In this document: in pieces, positions 1-9,371 of the stretch
How positions within the stretch are numbered: the first letter of the stretch is position 1
How the letters are laid out: every line of letters starts with the position of its first letter
NCBI RefSeq assembly: GCF_000024605.1
Contig: NC_013385.1
Coordinates: forward strand, 925,501-989,500
Length of the DNA: 64,000 bases
Direction: 5' to 3'
Source: Ammonifex degensii KC4
Lineage (GTDB): Bacteria > Bacillota > Desulfotomaculia > Desulfotomaculales > Ammonificaceae
Notes under the pieces: generated by a model
The model's database searches: none
What the model was told of the DNA's origin: nothing
Seen by the model: only the letters and a program-made list of their open reading frames with translations
Position numbers and translations under genes: made by a program

Positions 1-40
1 CGTCGACCTCCGGTAGCGTAAAAACCCCTGGAGGTCGACG
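1..40. repeat. Inverted repeat in the CRISPR leader
   Basis: Perfect 11-bp arms (CGTCGACCTCC at 1-11 and its complement at 30-40) surround an 18-nt A-rich centre. It lies 24 bp upstream of a sigma-A-type promoter and about 145 bp before the first repeat. It may be a protein binding site or a terminator that insulates the leader. It touches the window edge, so its full context is unknown. Confidence 0.7.
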
Positions 41-63
41 ACACTGCTTAAATCTTTTAACTA

Positions 64-92
64 TTGACAGGAACCTTGTGCTGTGCTAACTT
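64..92 (+). promoter_or_regulatory. CRISPR leader promoter
   Basis: A perfect -35 TTGACA (64-69) is followed after 17 bp by TAACTT (87-92), a good sigma-A -10. Initiation near 99 would give a leader of about 87 nt before the first repeat and would transcribe the array in the direction that places the ATTGAAAC end of each repeat at the 5' side of each crRNA spacer. Confidence 0.7.
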
Positions 93-1539
93 AAAGGCAA
101 CAAGAAATTTAAGGATTCCGGCGAACGGTCGTTTGCAGTCCAGACACCATACTCCCGGAAGCCAGATTTTAAACCCACGAAACGGGTTTGTAGCCTACCT
201 ATGAGGGATTGAAACAGCAGCCGCTGGCCTTCCGGGACGGCGAAGAGCATCGTTTGTAGCCTACCTATGAGGGATTGAAACCGGAGCGGGAACTCCGGGC
301 GGTCCGGGAGTGCTGGGGTTTGTAGCCTACCTATGAGGGATTGAAACATAGCCTACCTGCCCACACTACCCTATATCACCACTGTTTGTAGCCTACCTAT
401 GAGGGATTGAAACACATACGAAGCGTCGTACGCTCCCGCCACGACGAAAGTTTGTAGCCTACCTATGAGGGATTGAAACAAGGCTCGCTGAAAATTAAGA
501 ACAGCAATACCACCGGTTTGTAGCCTACCTATGAGGGATTGAAACTCCCTATTGACGAACTCAGCTTTCCTTCCACAACAGGTTTGTAGCCTACCTATGA
601 GGGATTGAAACACGATGAACATTGGGTTGTTCGCAAGATACATGTTTAGTTTGTAGCCTACCTATGAGGGATTGAAACCTCCCCGCTTCCGCAGCTCCCT
701 CAGCAGCTGGTCGGCGTTTGTAGCCTACCTATGAGGGATTGAAACTTAGGGGATTACAAGTCGGCGAGGGAATTCGCCCTGAAGTTTGTAGCCTACCTAT
801 GAGGGATTGAAACGTGAAGGAGGTGGCGTAGGACTTTTGCTCCACCTGTGTTTGTAGCCTACCTATGAGGGATTGAAACCGGGCGATCCTGACGGCGGTG
901 GACAACTTCTCTACAAGTTTGTAGCCTACCTATGAGGGATTGAAACAGAGTTTTCAAAGCTGAAACGCAGTTTGGCGAGGCTGTTTGTAGCCTACCTATG
1001 AGGGATTGAAACCCAGCGACCGCGTTATCGGTCTGGACGACTACAGCGGTTTGTAGCCTACCTATGAGGGATTGAAACGTAGAGGATTTTATTGTGCCGC
1101 TGATTGTACCGCGGTTTGTAGCCTACCTATGAGGGATTGAAACTGGCGGCCACGACGCGGTCCTCGCCGACTTCGGCAGGTTTGTAGCCTACCTATGAGG
1201 GATTGAAACCCTTCTTCCAGGGGCAGAACTTTCCTAACGGTAAAAGTTTGTAGCCTACCTATGAGGGATTGAAACAGCCGAGCAGTTCGTACGCGGAAAG
1301 CGAAGCTATAAGTTTGTAGCCTACCTATGAGGGATTGAAACTCGAAGACCTGTGCCGGGAAGTCCTCATCGCGGAGCAGTTTGTAGCCTACCTATGAGGG
1401 ATTGAAACGGTGGTTTTAAAACGGTAGGTCTGAAAGGTCTTTGTGTTTGTAGCCTACCTATGAGGGATTGAAACGCCCAGGCAAAGCCATACCTAGGCAA
1501 GACATGGCTGTTTGTAGCCTACCTATGAGGGATTGAAAC

Positions 1540-1676
1540 GGATCAGCGCCATGAGACCGGCGGTCAGCACCGGCCCCAGGCCGGGAATGCTGCGGCACCA
1601 ACGCCCAATGTCGTATTGCAGAGTGAACTTGTCGAGGATGCGGGCTATCTCATCCTCGACCTCGGCCCACTTCCTG
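1540..1676 (-). other. 137-bp outlier interval in the array, transposase-like coding fragment
   Basis: This inter-repeat interval is nearly four times normal length and holds no recognisable repeat remnant. On the minus strand it is open throughout and encodes a peptide containing RSIPGLGPVLTAGLMALI, which resembles the helix-hairpin-helix (Transposase_20) region of IS110/IS116-family transposases. It has no start or stop of its own, so it looks like captured DNA and not a gene. Confidence 0.6.
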
Positions 1677-2903
1677 GTTTGTAGCCTACCTATGAGGGAT
1701 TGAAACATTCTGGTGGTGGGAAACCGAAAGCTTTCCTAAAGGGTTTGTAGCCTACCTATGAGGGATTGAAACGCCGACGCCTCAGCAGGAACTCCACACC
1801 CTCCCGCGTTTGTAGCCTACCTATGAGGGATTGAAACCCTTTGCAGGCGGCGGCGTTCGCCGCCCCTGCCTTCGGTTTGTAGCCTACCTATGAGGGATTG
1901 AAACCCAGGTCTATAAGAAGCAGCGCCACTTCGTCAGGATGTTTGTAGCCTACCTATGAGGGATTGAAACATTACGGTACCATCCTCCAGCTCGGTCTCA
2001 CAAAGACCGGTTTGTAGCCTACCTATGAGGGATTGAAACCTGTCAGCGAACAGCGCGTGGTGCGGGAAAGTCGGCGGTTTGTAGCCTACCTATGAGGGAT
2101 TGAAACCCGCACCTGCCGTTATCCGGGGGGGTTCACCCAGAAGGTTTGTAGCCTACCTATGAGGGATTGAAACGAAGTAGCCCAGGGGATGCCGGGGGCC
2201 GTGAAGCGTTTGTAGCCTACCTATGAGGGATTGAAACGTATGTGCACCTATTATCTTGGCGGAGTTTGCGAACGTTTGTAGCCTACCTATGAGGGATTGA
2301 AACCAGAGAGCGCTCCAAACTGTCATCCAAAACGCCCACAGTTTGTAGCCTACCTATGAGGGATTGAAACGGGCAGCGGTCACGAACACCATGCCAGCGG
2401 GAACCTGTTTGTAGCCTACCTATGAGGGATTGAAACAACCCGATCTCCTCTAATTCCCCGGGATCGGGCTCGGTTTGTAGCCTACCTATGAGGGATTGAA
2501 ACCTATCAGCACGACCGCCCTGGTGAGGTTGTGGCCGAGTTTGTAGCCTACCTATGAGGGATTGAAACCCGTCCCGGCGAACCGGGCCTGGCTGATCCAG
2601 CAGGGTTTGTAGCCTACCTATGAGGGATTGAAACGCCGAGCACTACGTCTAGGAAGCTGAAAACGTAGTGGGTTTGTAGCCTACCTATGAGGGATTGAAA
2701 CGAGAGCACCGAGGGGCATAGCTACAGCCTTTCCAGGCTGGTTTGTAGCCTACCTATGAGGGATTGAAACGTGCCCTGCGCTGCCGGGTTCCCCGCGGAG
2801 TTGCAGGTTTGTAGCCTACCTATGAGGGATTGAAACCGCACAGTAAGAAGGTAATAATCTAGTTCCTTCACGCGTTTGTAGCCTACCTATGAGGGATTGA
2901 AAC

Positions 2904-3042
2904 GCGAATGATTCAAGAGCGGAATATAATCTTCCGTTGACAAACCGGGCAAGGTATATCAGGTGCGTAGCTGCGGTGGCTTTCACTGGCGGTATCTCTC
3001 CTATAGTGCAGATAGGGGCTACCTGGATTTTGGGTGATGCAG
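2904..3042 (+). other. 139-bp outlier interval in the array, possible coding fragment
   Basis: This is the second abnormally long interval. The plus-strand frame starting at its first base is open for all 46 codons and encodes a peptide with a hydrophobic stretch (VAAVAFTGGISPIVQIGATW). No repeat remnant is visible. It is probably a captured fragment of a mobile-element gene, but I do not recognise the family. Confidence 0.45.
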
Positions 3043-4257
3043 GTTTGTAGCCTACCTATGAGGGATTGAAACGGCCACCCGGGGGCCCACCACGCGCCCC
3101 ACTTCCCCGTTTGTAGCCTACCTATGAGGGATTGAAACCAAGCTTGGTAAGCAGTACATTCATGCCGTTGACGAGTTTGTAGCCTACCTATGAGGGATTG
3201 AAACGTTAGCTAGGGCCATAACAACAGCCAGGCAGAGGAAGGTTTGTAGCCTACCTATGAGGGATTGAAACGCACCGGCGGGCACCTGGCCCTGGCGGCC
3301 TACTACTGTTTGTAGCCTACCTATGAGGGATTGAAACCCAGGTAGGTCTCCGTCGGCTGCAGGAAAAGCTTGCGGTTTGTAGCCTACCTATGAGGGATTG
3401 AAACCGGTTGTCTGCTACCGCGTCGCACGAGCCTCACCCCGCGTTTGTAGCCTACCTATGAGGGATTGAAACGCTAAAGGCGAGAGTCTGCGGTCGATAG
3501 CCCGTGCTGTTTGTAGCCTACCTATGAGGGATTGAAACAACTGGTAGGTTGGCCGCAGATACGCGTTCCCATCTGGTTTGTAGCCTACCTATGAGGGATT
3601 GAAACTTCTCCTCCCTTCCCGTTTTTTCCTGGGGCATTCCGTTTGTAGCCTACCTATGAGGGATTGAAACAGGAATCCGAGACTCCGAACGGCAGGTGCG
3701 TGATCAGTTTGTAGCCTACCTATGAGGGATTGAAACTCCCTGCCTCCCAGCAGCGCCGGGGAACAACAGACCTGTTTGTAGCCTACCTATGAGGGATTGA
3801 AACTCCACCACGGCCCTCTTCAGCTCCGGGTCGGCAGTGGTTTGTAGCCTACCTATGAGGGATTGAAACACAACCGCGCCGTGCCCCCGCTGGCCATCCT
3901 GGTCGGGTTTGTAGCCTACCTATGAGGGATTGAAACGCGCCCGCAGGTCGCCGGGCCTGACGCCGTCGCCGTCCGTTTGTAGCCTACCTATGAGGGATTG
4001 AAACACCGCCATACTCTCTCCCCCTTTTTAGTTTTGGCCCGTTTGTAGCCTACCTATGAGGGATTGAAACGGACCAGCCGTTCGCCAGCGCTTCGTGCAG
4101 CACCTGTTTGTAGCCTACCTATGAGGGATTGAAACAAGACTGCTACCGCTCGGTTAGGAAGGACTTGGCAGAAACGAATGACCAACAGCAAGTAGGGGGG
4201 CATAGATGAGTAAAGCATGGTAGCAAAATCGAAACAGTTATCACGGAGGGAAACCCT

Positions 4258-5292
4258 ATGAGAAATAAACAATACGAATGGCATTTGAAAGCTCTCACTG
4301 ATATCTGGACTGGCGACGTCGATCGAGAAAGTAAGCGGCTCATCCTAACAGGCCTTTTGGGCTCCATCCGCTGGTGGTTCGAGGTGCTGGTGCGAGGACT
4401 GGGGGGAAAAGCGTGCGACCCTACGGTAGATGGTGTGCGCTGTCCGGATGAAAAAGGCCATCGTTGTGTGGTGTGCAAACTTTTCGGCTGCACCGGCTGG
4501 GCCCGCAAGTTCCGGCTGATGGTGTTGAGTGAGAATGGGGACATCATTCAAAACCGGATTCAGGCTGGCCAGACCTTCATCTTGCGTTTTATCCCCCTGC
4601 GCCCCATCCACGACGAGGAATGGTGCCTACTGGACGCTACTTTGCGCCTGATTGCCAACTACGGTGCCATGGGTGGAAAGACAGTGTTCAAGCCGTCTGA
4701 CGAAGAGGGGCGAGAGCGTGTCCATCATCATCAGGATTTTGGCATCGTGCAATATGTGCAAGGCCCAAAGGACTGGAAATGCACGAAGACGCTTGAAGAC
4801 ATCAAGGCTTACGTAACCGGCAGCCACTGGCGCCAGGTGCCTCATTCGTACCGAGACTCTCAGGGCCGCGAGCACGACTTCTCCTGGGCCTCGTTGCAAA
4901 ACTTCTGGTGCGTGAAGGGGCGGTATCTGGCGAGGCAGGATGCAAACACAAGTTCGTTCAATTTCGTTATTGGCCGTCCAGAGCCCAAAAACGTGTCGTC
5001 TCAAGGCGATTCCTGGCTTGCTGGAAAGCGCCCTGACCGACAGCGTAATGTCGAGCCTGAGAGCAAGAAAGTTTTCAGTTTCAAAGAGCCCGAGGCCGCA
5101 CGCCGGACCTTCGGCTTTGTGCAGGATAAGGAGGGGTTCTCTCCGATATTACAAAAGTTGGAAATCCTAAGAGATGGCGACGGAGATGGGAGACAGCCAG
5201 ATCCAGTATGGAGTGATTTCGATCCTGACACAGAATTTATGAAGGGCAACCGGATATTGAAAGAACTGTTTAGCAGGAGGGAAGGAGAATGA
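4258..5292 (+). CDS. cmr1: Type III RAMP protein Cmr1 (Cas7 group)
   Basis: This is a subunit of the cytoplasmic type III effector complex and, by family knowledge, caps the 3' end of the crRNA. Evidence in the 344-residue protein is the N-terminal LKALTDIWTGD strand, the Cmr1 signature TGLLGSIRWWFE at residues 31-42, then VRGLGG and a cysteine cluster leading to LFGCTGWARKFRL (about residues 75-86), as in the family. ATG 4258 has a GGAGGG Shine-Dalgarno 7 nt upstream. It is first in a six-gene operon and overlaps the next gene by ATGA. No clear promoter was found in the 122 bp after the array, so read-through from the array is possible. Family assignment is firm. Confidence 0.9.
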   Translation: MRNKQYEWHLKALTDIWTGDVDRESKRLILTGLLGSIRWWFEVLVRGLGGKACDPTVDGVRCPDEKGHRCVVCKLFGCTGWARKFRLMVLSENGDIIQNRIQAGQTFILRFIPLRPIHDEEWCLLDATLRLIANYGAMGGKTVFKPSDEEGRERVHHHQDFGIVQYVQGPKDWKCTKTLEDIKAYVTGSHWRQVPHSYRDSQGREHDFSWASLQNFWCVKGRYLARQDANTSSFNFVIGRPEPKNVSSQGDSWLAGKRPDRQRNVEPESKKVFSFKEPEAARRTFGFVQDKEGFSPILQKLEILRDGDGDGRQPDPVWSDFDPDTEFMKGNRILKELFSRREGE

Positions 5293-6380
5293 CGTGGGAT
5301 TACTACATCCACGTTGAGCAAAAGATAGAGGCGGAGACAAGTAGTCTTTCTCAATTGGAAGCCCGACTTGAGACAGCTAATCGGCGAGAACGACGGCAGG
5401 TCAGAGGACAGATCGAGGAGAAAGTAAATAACACCTGTGAAGCCTGGAGGCAAGATATAGGGGATGACCTAGTACGAACACTCGTTACGCAGCTCTTGGA
5501 TGATGTTTCTACATGGTGGTTCGTCGAACGATTTCCATGTAAAGAAGAAGCTCGGACAAAGGTCTACATACCAATTACTCAGAAATTGACCATAAGTGAT
5601 CCAGGTAAAGTTTGTGAGGATATTGACTTCCGTCTAGATTTCCAAAACCTGCCATTACGGAATTGGCTCGCCTTTCAAGTAGACTTCGAACTCCTCACCC
5701 CCTGGTACTCCAAAGACGACCGGGTTTTTCACATCCTGGACAACCCACTGCGCAAGGATCGGGTGTTCGGGGTGCCTTTTATGGCTGCCTCTTCCTGGAA
5801 GGGGATGCTGCGCTGGGTTTTTCTACTCGTCAACAAGCTGATTGGTCCCGAGCAGGAAAAGGACGAAGCTAAGAGGGAAAAAGCGAAGGCAATGGAATTG
5901 CACCTTTTCGGCAACGAGAAGGACGAAGAGAAAAATTTCCACCAGGGTGCGCTGGTCTTCTACCCTACCTGGTTCAACAAAATTGGCTTTGAGGTTATCA
6001 ACCCCCACAGCCGGGAGCGCCGCGCCGGAACGAAGCCTATCTACTACGAGGTAGTGCCACCCGGAGCGAAAGGCACGCTTTCGCTCCTTTATGCTCCCTG
6101 GCCGGGGATGAAGCCGTCGGCGAATCCCAGGGATGTCCTGCCAGGACTGCTGGAAGCCATCGAGACTCTGCTCACCACCTACGGCATCTCGGCCAAACGA
6201 ACCGTGGGCTGGGGTACCGCAAAGATTCTGGAATGGCGGGTCTATCGGAAAGGGAAGGAGAGTCAAGGAGCGACCCGAGGAGAGTGGGAAAAAGAAAAAG
6301 CTGAAAGCAAAAAGGAGTTTTGGTACTTTTTCTGGGAGCATAAAGTGTTACCTCTGCTTGGGGAGGAATGTGTCTCATGA
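5289..6380 (+). CDS. cmr6: Cmr6-like RAMP protein of the type III effector
   Basis: This is a Cas7-group RAMP expected near the 3' end of the crRNA in the effector backbone. The 363-residue protein has a charged, helix-rich N-terminal extension of about 130 residues. The RAMP core follows, with FGVPFMAASSWKGMLRW, LFGNEKDE, GALVFYPTWF, VINPHSRERR (matching the family's 'NPH' segment) and a C-terminal glycine-rich loop ISAKRTVGWGTAKI. The start is fixed by an ATGA overlap with cmr1 and a strong AGGAGGGAAGGAG upstream. The N-terminal extension is longer than usual for Cmr6 and may be subtype specific. It could be named simply a Cas7-group RAMP, since the Cmr6 label rests on motifs seen by eye. 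Confidence 0.72.
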   Translation: MTWDYYIHVEQKIEAETSSLSQLEARLETANRRERRQVRGQIEEKVNNTCEAWRQDIGDDLVRTLVTQLLDDVSTWWFVERFPCKEEARTKVYIPITQKLTISDPGKVCEDIDFRLDFQNLPLRNWLAFQVDFELLTPWYSKDDRVFHILDNPLRKDRVFGVPFMAASSWKGMLRWVFLLVNKLIGPEQEKDEAKREKAKAMELHLFGNEKDEEKNFHQGALVFYPTWFNKIGFEVINPHSRERRAGTKPIYYEVVPPGAKGTLSLLYAPWPGMKPSANPRDVLPGLLEAIETLLTTYGISAKRTVGWGTAKILEWRVYRKGKESQGATRGEWEKEKAESKKEFWYFFWEHKVLPLLGEECVS

Positions 6381-9358
6381 GCAGTACCTTCCCTCCAGCC
6401 GAAATCTTACACCAACGCCGGCCTTTGCTCCTAGCCATGGAAGCCATCGGCTGGTTCCACATGGTTGGCAAGGCTCGCGCCGAGTTCCTACGCCGGCACG
6501 GCGGCGAGAACAATGGCTACGACGAGCGCCGGTGGCATCAGCAGGAAACGCCGCCCTTCCCCTGGGATGACCTGCTGGATTGGGTTCGGAGGCTGTATGG
6601 CGCTAGGATTCCTGTTGATGCCTGGCCGAGTACCTTTGCTGCCTTCACCGAACAACATGCAGAGCGCAACCCCGGCCTGTTGGGCCTGCTTCAGGCCGCG
6701 CATGGCATCGTTTCAGGTGTAGAAAAGAACCTCCCAGCTTCCACATCGCGCTACCTGAACCAAACCACCCTTCACATGTGGCTCTCCTCCCCCTGGGGCC
6801 ACCCCAAGCGAAACCTTTTGGCTGACCCGCCGGAAATTCTGGCGCCTCACGGGTGGCAACAGCTCGTGGCGGAAATTCGCCGCGTGCTGGAGGAACTGCG
6901 CGATCTCGGCACGAAACGCGTGCAAGATGTGGCTCTGTGGCGACGCTGGCGGGAGGCGGCCATCGGTGAGGGTTCCTTCATCCGCCGGACGTTTCTTTCT
7001 ACCCTGGCCGAGACACGCCTGCCCAACAACGATGTAACCCTTTGGGACCAGTCCTACGTGGCCGCGGCGCTGTTCAAGAGCGCGGTAGCAGGGGCGTTGC
7101 TGAATAGCAGTTTCCCTTGGACCGACAGCGGCATCAAAAACAATACCCGCTGGCGGCTGCTCACCGTGGCCTTAGGCACCGAGCACTACGAGGCCAGGGC
7201 GGTAAAGATCGGCGACTGGACCAGCGTCCAGAGCGCGATCGAGGAGTTCTTCGGTCAGGTGGCCCAACTGGTGGAGGTGGACCTGGCCGTGGGCTCGCTG
7301 CTCTACCGGGACAACAGCGTGGCCGTCTTCTCCTTCCCCGGCGAGCGGTTTGATGAGACCGTGCCCGCTGGTTGGTTGAGCGGATGGGAAAACTGGCTAC
7401 AAAACCAGGCCGAAGCAATCGCCCACGATCTGAACCTGGAAACCCCGCCCCATGTGCACCTGAGCAAACCCACCCGCTCCCTTGTGCCACTGGTAAAAGA
7501 GCGCAGGGAAGCCTTGCGCAAGACTGCCGTTCCCGTGCATAAGACCTGGAATGTGAACTGGACGGTCCCCGGCGAGCTCCAGGGTCATGTCTGCCCCGTG
7601 TGTCGGGTGCGCTTGAACGGCGATCCTACCAACAAGGGCAAACCCTGCGCGGTATGCCGCCAGCGCCGCCACCACCGCCGCGATGCCTGGCTACAGGGAC
7701 AACTGGGCTACGACACCATCTGGTTTGAGGAAGTGGCCGACCGCAACGGCCGCCTGGCCTTGCTCACCTTCTCGTTGGACCTGGGAGATTGGTTGAACGG
7801 CGAACGGGTGGATAGCCTCCGGGCCCAGGCGATTCCGGAATGGGTGCGATTCAATCCCGTACTGGACGTCACTGCCAATCCAATAGACCCTCAAGTGGCT
7901 CACGAAAGCCTAAGGGCTTATGTTCGTGACCGACTTCTTTCCTTCAACCCAAACGACCTGGTTCTACGAAACCTTCAAGAAGGCTATCGACACGAAGGCG
8001 ACTGGCCAACCTTCTTCCACAAGATCGTCGAAGACCGCGCTGATGCACCGAAGTGGGGAGAGTTGGACGACGACCAGCGCGCTGCCTGGTTGGCGCATCA
8101 ACTCTTCCGCAAGCTCCCCTCTCCCGGGCGGGTCTACCGCTTCTGGCGGGAGGCGGAGGAATTCTTCACCGATTTGCTGCGGGAGTTCCGCCAGATCGCA
8201 GCGCGCAGCGACAATCCTTGGCGGGTGCGACGCTTGGTGCTGGTTCCGGATGACAATAGCGGTTGGCGAAACCTCACACTTTACAATGGCCGCTGGCAGG
8301 GACGGCAGATCAGCCTGGTGTATGTGCGGGAGATGAAGGGCTTCATGACAGCATTCAATCTCACACGGCTCTTATGGCCGGAAGACAAGAAAGACGCTTT
8401 GAAAGGGATCCAGATCTCGCTGGAAGATGAAGATGCGCCAGGCCAGGGCCGTGATATGACCGTAACCCAAGTGCGCGAGCTTCGCCAGCCCTACGCTCAC
8501 CTGGGTGTCTATCACCCAGTGATGCCGGTAGAACTTTCTCCCCTGCGCTTCCGCGTGCTGGTACCGTTGGAGGCAGCCTCAGAGTGCGTCGACCTGGCGG
8601 TGGAGTGGTGGCGGGAGCGCTTTGCCCGCGTGTGGGACCGCCTGCCCCTGCGGGTGGGAGTGATCGCTTTTCCTCGTCTCGTTCCCTACCAGGCGGTGGT
8701 GGAGGCTGCTCGGAATGTAGAAGACACGTTAGCCGCCTCTGAGGAGACTTGGTGCGTACAGGAAGTGGAACGGCGGGCGGGAGTGGTCGCTCTGCGCCTG
8801 CGTCGTCAAGATGGCCGCGAAACGATGCGAATCGTGCCGGTCACCATGCCTGATGGACGGGAGGATGTGTTTTACCTGTATGTGGCTGTGGAAGACCGAT
8901 CCCTGCGCTTCCGACGGGACTTTCAGCATCCTCATGGCCAGGTCTACCGCCACGTGGCCGACCTGCGACCGGGCGACGGCATTCGGGTGATCCCCTCGCG
9001 GGCAAAGACGCTTTTCCTGGAGAGCACGGCTGCACGCTTCGATACCTCGAAGCCGAGGTATCTTGAAGACTGGACGCAGATGCGCCGGGTCTGGGCGCTC
9101 CTGCAGCGGGTGGCGCCCAGCCAGACAGCCCTACAGCGCCTGCGGAGCGAACTGGCGCGCTTAGAGCGCGATTGGCAATCGCCCGACGGGCAGCAGGCTG
9201 CCTCGGATGACCTCTGGCGCGATACTCTGCGCGCGTTGTTAGCACATCATCTTGAAGTCAAAGGCGCAGCTTTAGAGACGCTTACCGAGGCAGCTGTGCA
9301 GGGCACGCTTCAGTGGGCGATGGACTGGCACATGACCGTATTGAAGGAAACCATATAA
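6377..9358 (+). CDS. csx11: Csx11-like Cas10 large subunit, apparently catalytically degenerate
   Basis: This is the large subunit of the type III complex, 993 residues. Visible features are an N-terminal segment FHMVGKARAEFL (H28), where HD-nuclease Cas10 proteins have HDxGK, a zinc ribbon C406-x2-C409 and C424-x2-C427, and a palm-like strand LLTFSLDLGDWLNG (D468, D471). A second palm-like region near residues 722-735 has the expected GGDD loop replaced by RVLVPLEAA. ATG 6377 is preferred over 6368 because GGAGGA then sits 9 nt upstream and the start overlaps the previous stop as ATGA. Loss of the cyclase residues with extreme divergence is the published hallmark of subtype III-C (Csx11). 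Absence of HD and GGDD is seen, and loss of activity is inferred. Confidence 0.75.
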   Translation: MSSTFPPAEILHQRRPLLLAMEAIGWFHMVGKARAEFLRRHGGENNGYDERRWHQQETPPFPWDDLLDWVRRLYGARIPVDAWPSTFAAFTEQHAERNPGLLGLLQAAHGIVSGVEKNLPASTSRYLNQTTLHMWLSSPWGHPKRNLLADPPEILAPHGWQQLVAEIRRVLEELRDLGTKRVQDVALWRRWREAAIGEGSFIRRTFLSTLAETRLPNNDVTLWDQSYVAAALFKSAVAGALLNSSFPWTDSGIKNNTRWRLLTVALGTEHYEARAVKIGDWTSVQSAIEEFFGQVAQLVEVDLAVGSLLYRDNSVAVFSFPGERFDETVPAGWLSGWENWLQNQAEAIAHDLNLETPPHVHLSKPTRSLVPLVKERREALRKTAVPVHKTWNVNWTVPGELQGHVCPVCRVRLNGDPTNKGKPCAVCRQRRHHRRDAWLQGQLGYDTIWFEEVADRNGRLALLTFSLDLGDWLNGERVDSLRAQAIPEWVRFNPVLDVTANPIDPQVAHESLRAYVRDRLLSFNPNDLVLRNLQEGYRHEGDWPTFFHKIVEDRADAPKWGELDDDQRAAWLAHQLFRKLPSPGRVYRFWREAEEFFTDLLREFRQIAARSDNPWRVRRLVLVPDDNSGWRNLTLYNGRWQGRQISLVYVREMKGFMTAFNLTRLLWPEDKKDALKGIQISLEDEDAPGQGRDMTVTQVRELRQPYAHLGVYHPVMPVELSPLRFRVLVPLEAASECVDLAVEWWRERFARVWDRLPLRVGVIAFPRLVPYQAVVEAARNVEDTLAASEETWCVQEVERRAGVVALRLRRQDGRETMRIVPVTMPDGREDVFYLYVAVEDRSLRFRRDFQHPHGQVYRHVADLRPGDGIRVIPSRAKTLFLESTAARFDTSKPRYLEDWTQMRRVWALLQRVAPSQTALQRLRSELARLERDWQSPDGQQAASDDLWRDTLRALLAHHLEVKGAALETLTEAAVQGTLQWAMDWHMTVLKETI

Positions 9359-9371
9359 AGGGGGCAAGACC

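Larger units (their letters stand above)
186..4135 (+). CRISPR. CRISPR array, 57 repeats and 56 intervals
   Basis: The 30-bp repeat begins GTTTGTAGCC and ends GGATTGAAAC. I count 57 copies, the first at 186-215 and the last at 4106-4135, with no obvious decay in the last one. Fifty-four of the 56 intervals are 34-39 bp. Two are outliers, 137 bp at 1540-1676 and 139 bp at 2904-3042. The ATTGAAAC 3' end is the usual 8-nt crRNA tag of type I-A/I-B and type III repeats, so transcription is rightward from the leader at 1-185. The trailer end abuts the type III effector operon at 4258. cas1 and cas2 are not beside the array. The 30-bp repeat is a multiple of three and makes spurious open frames on both strands, which are not genes. 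Confidence 0.99.

Noticed and set aside
131-160. Degenerate first CRISPR repeat inside the leader (GTTTGCAGTCC)
   Set aside because: Only about 8 of the first 12 bases agree with the repeat, and the distance to the first true repeat (55 bp) is not one repeat unit.
2937-2960. Promoter inside the 139-bp array interval (TTGACA with TATATC)
   Set aside because: The boxes are only about 12 bp apart, too close for a sigma-A promoter.
4136-4257. Promoter for the type III operon between the array and cmr1
   Set aside because: TTGGCA near 4165 has no acceptable -10 at 16-18 bp. Nothing else convincing was seen, so it is left open.
86-4284. Short minus-strand open frames with a repeated FQSLIGRLQT peptide
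   Set aside because: They are translations of the 30-bp CRISPR repeat, whose length is a multiple of three. They have no ribosome sites and no conserved function.
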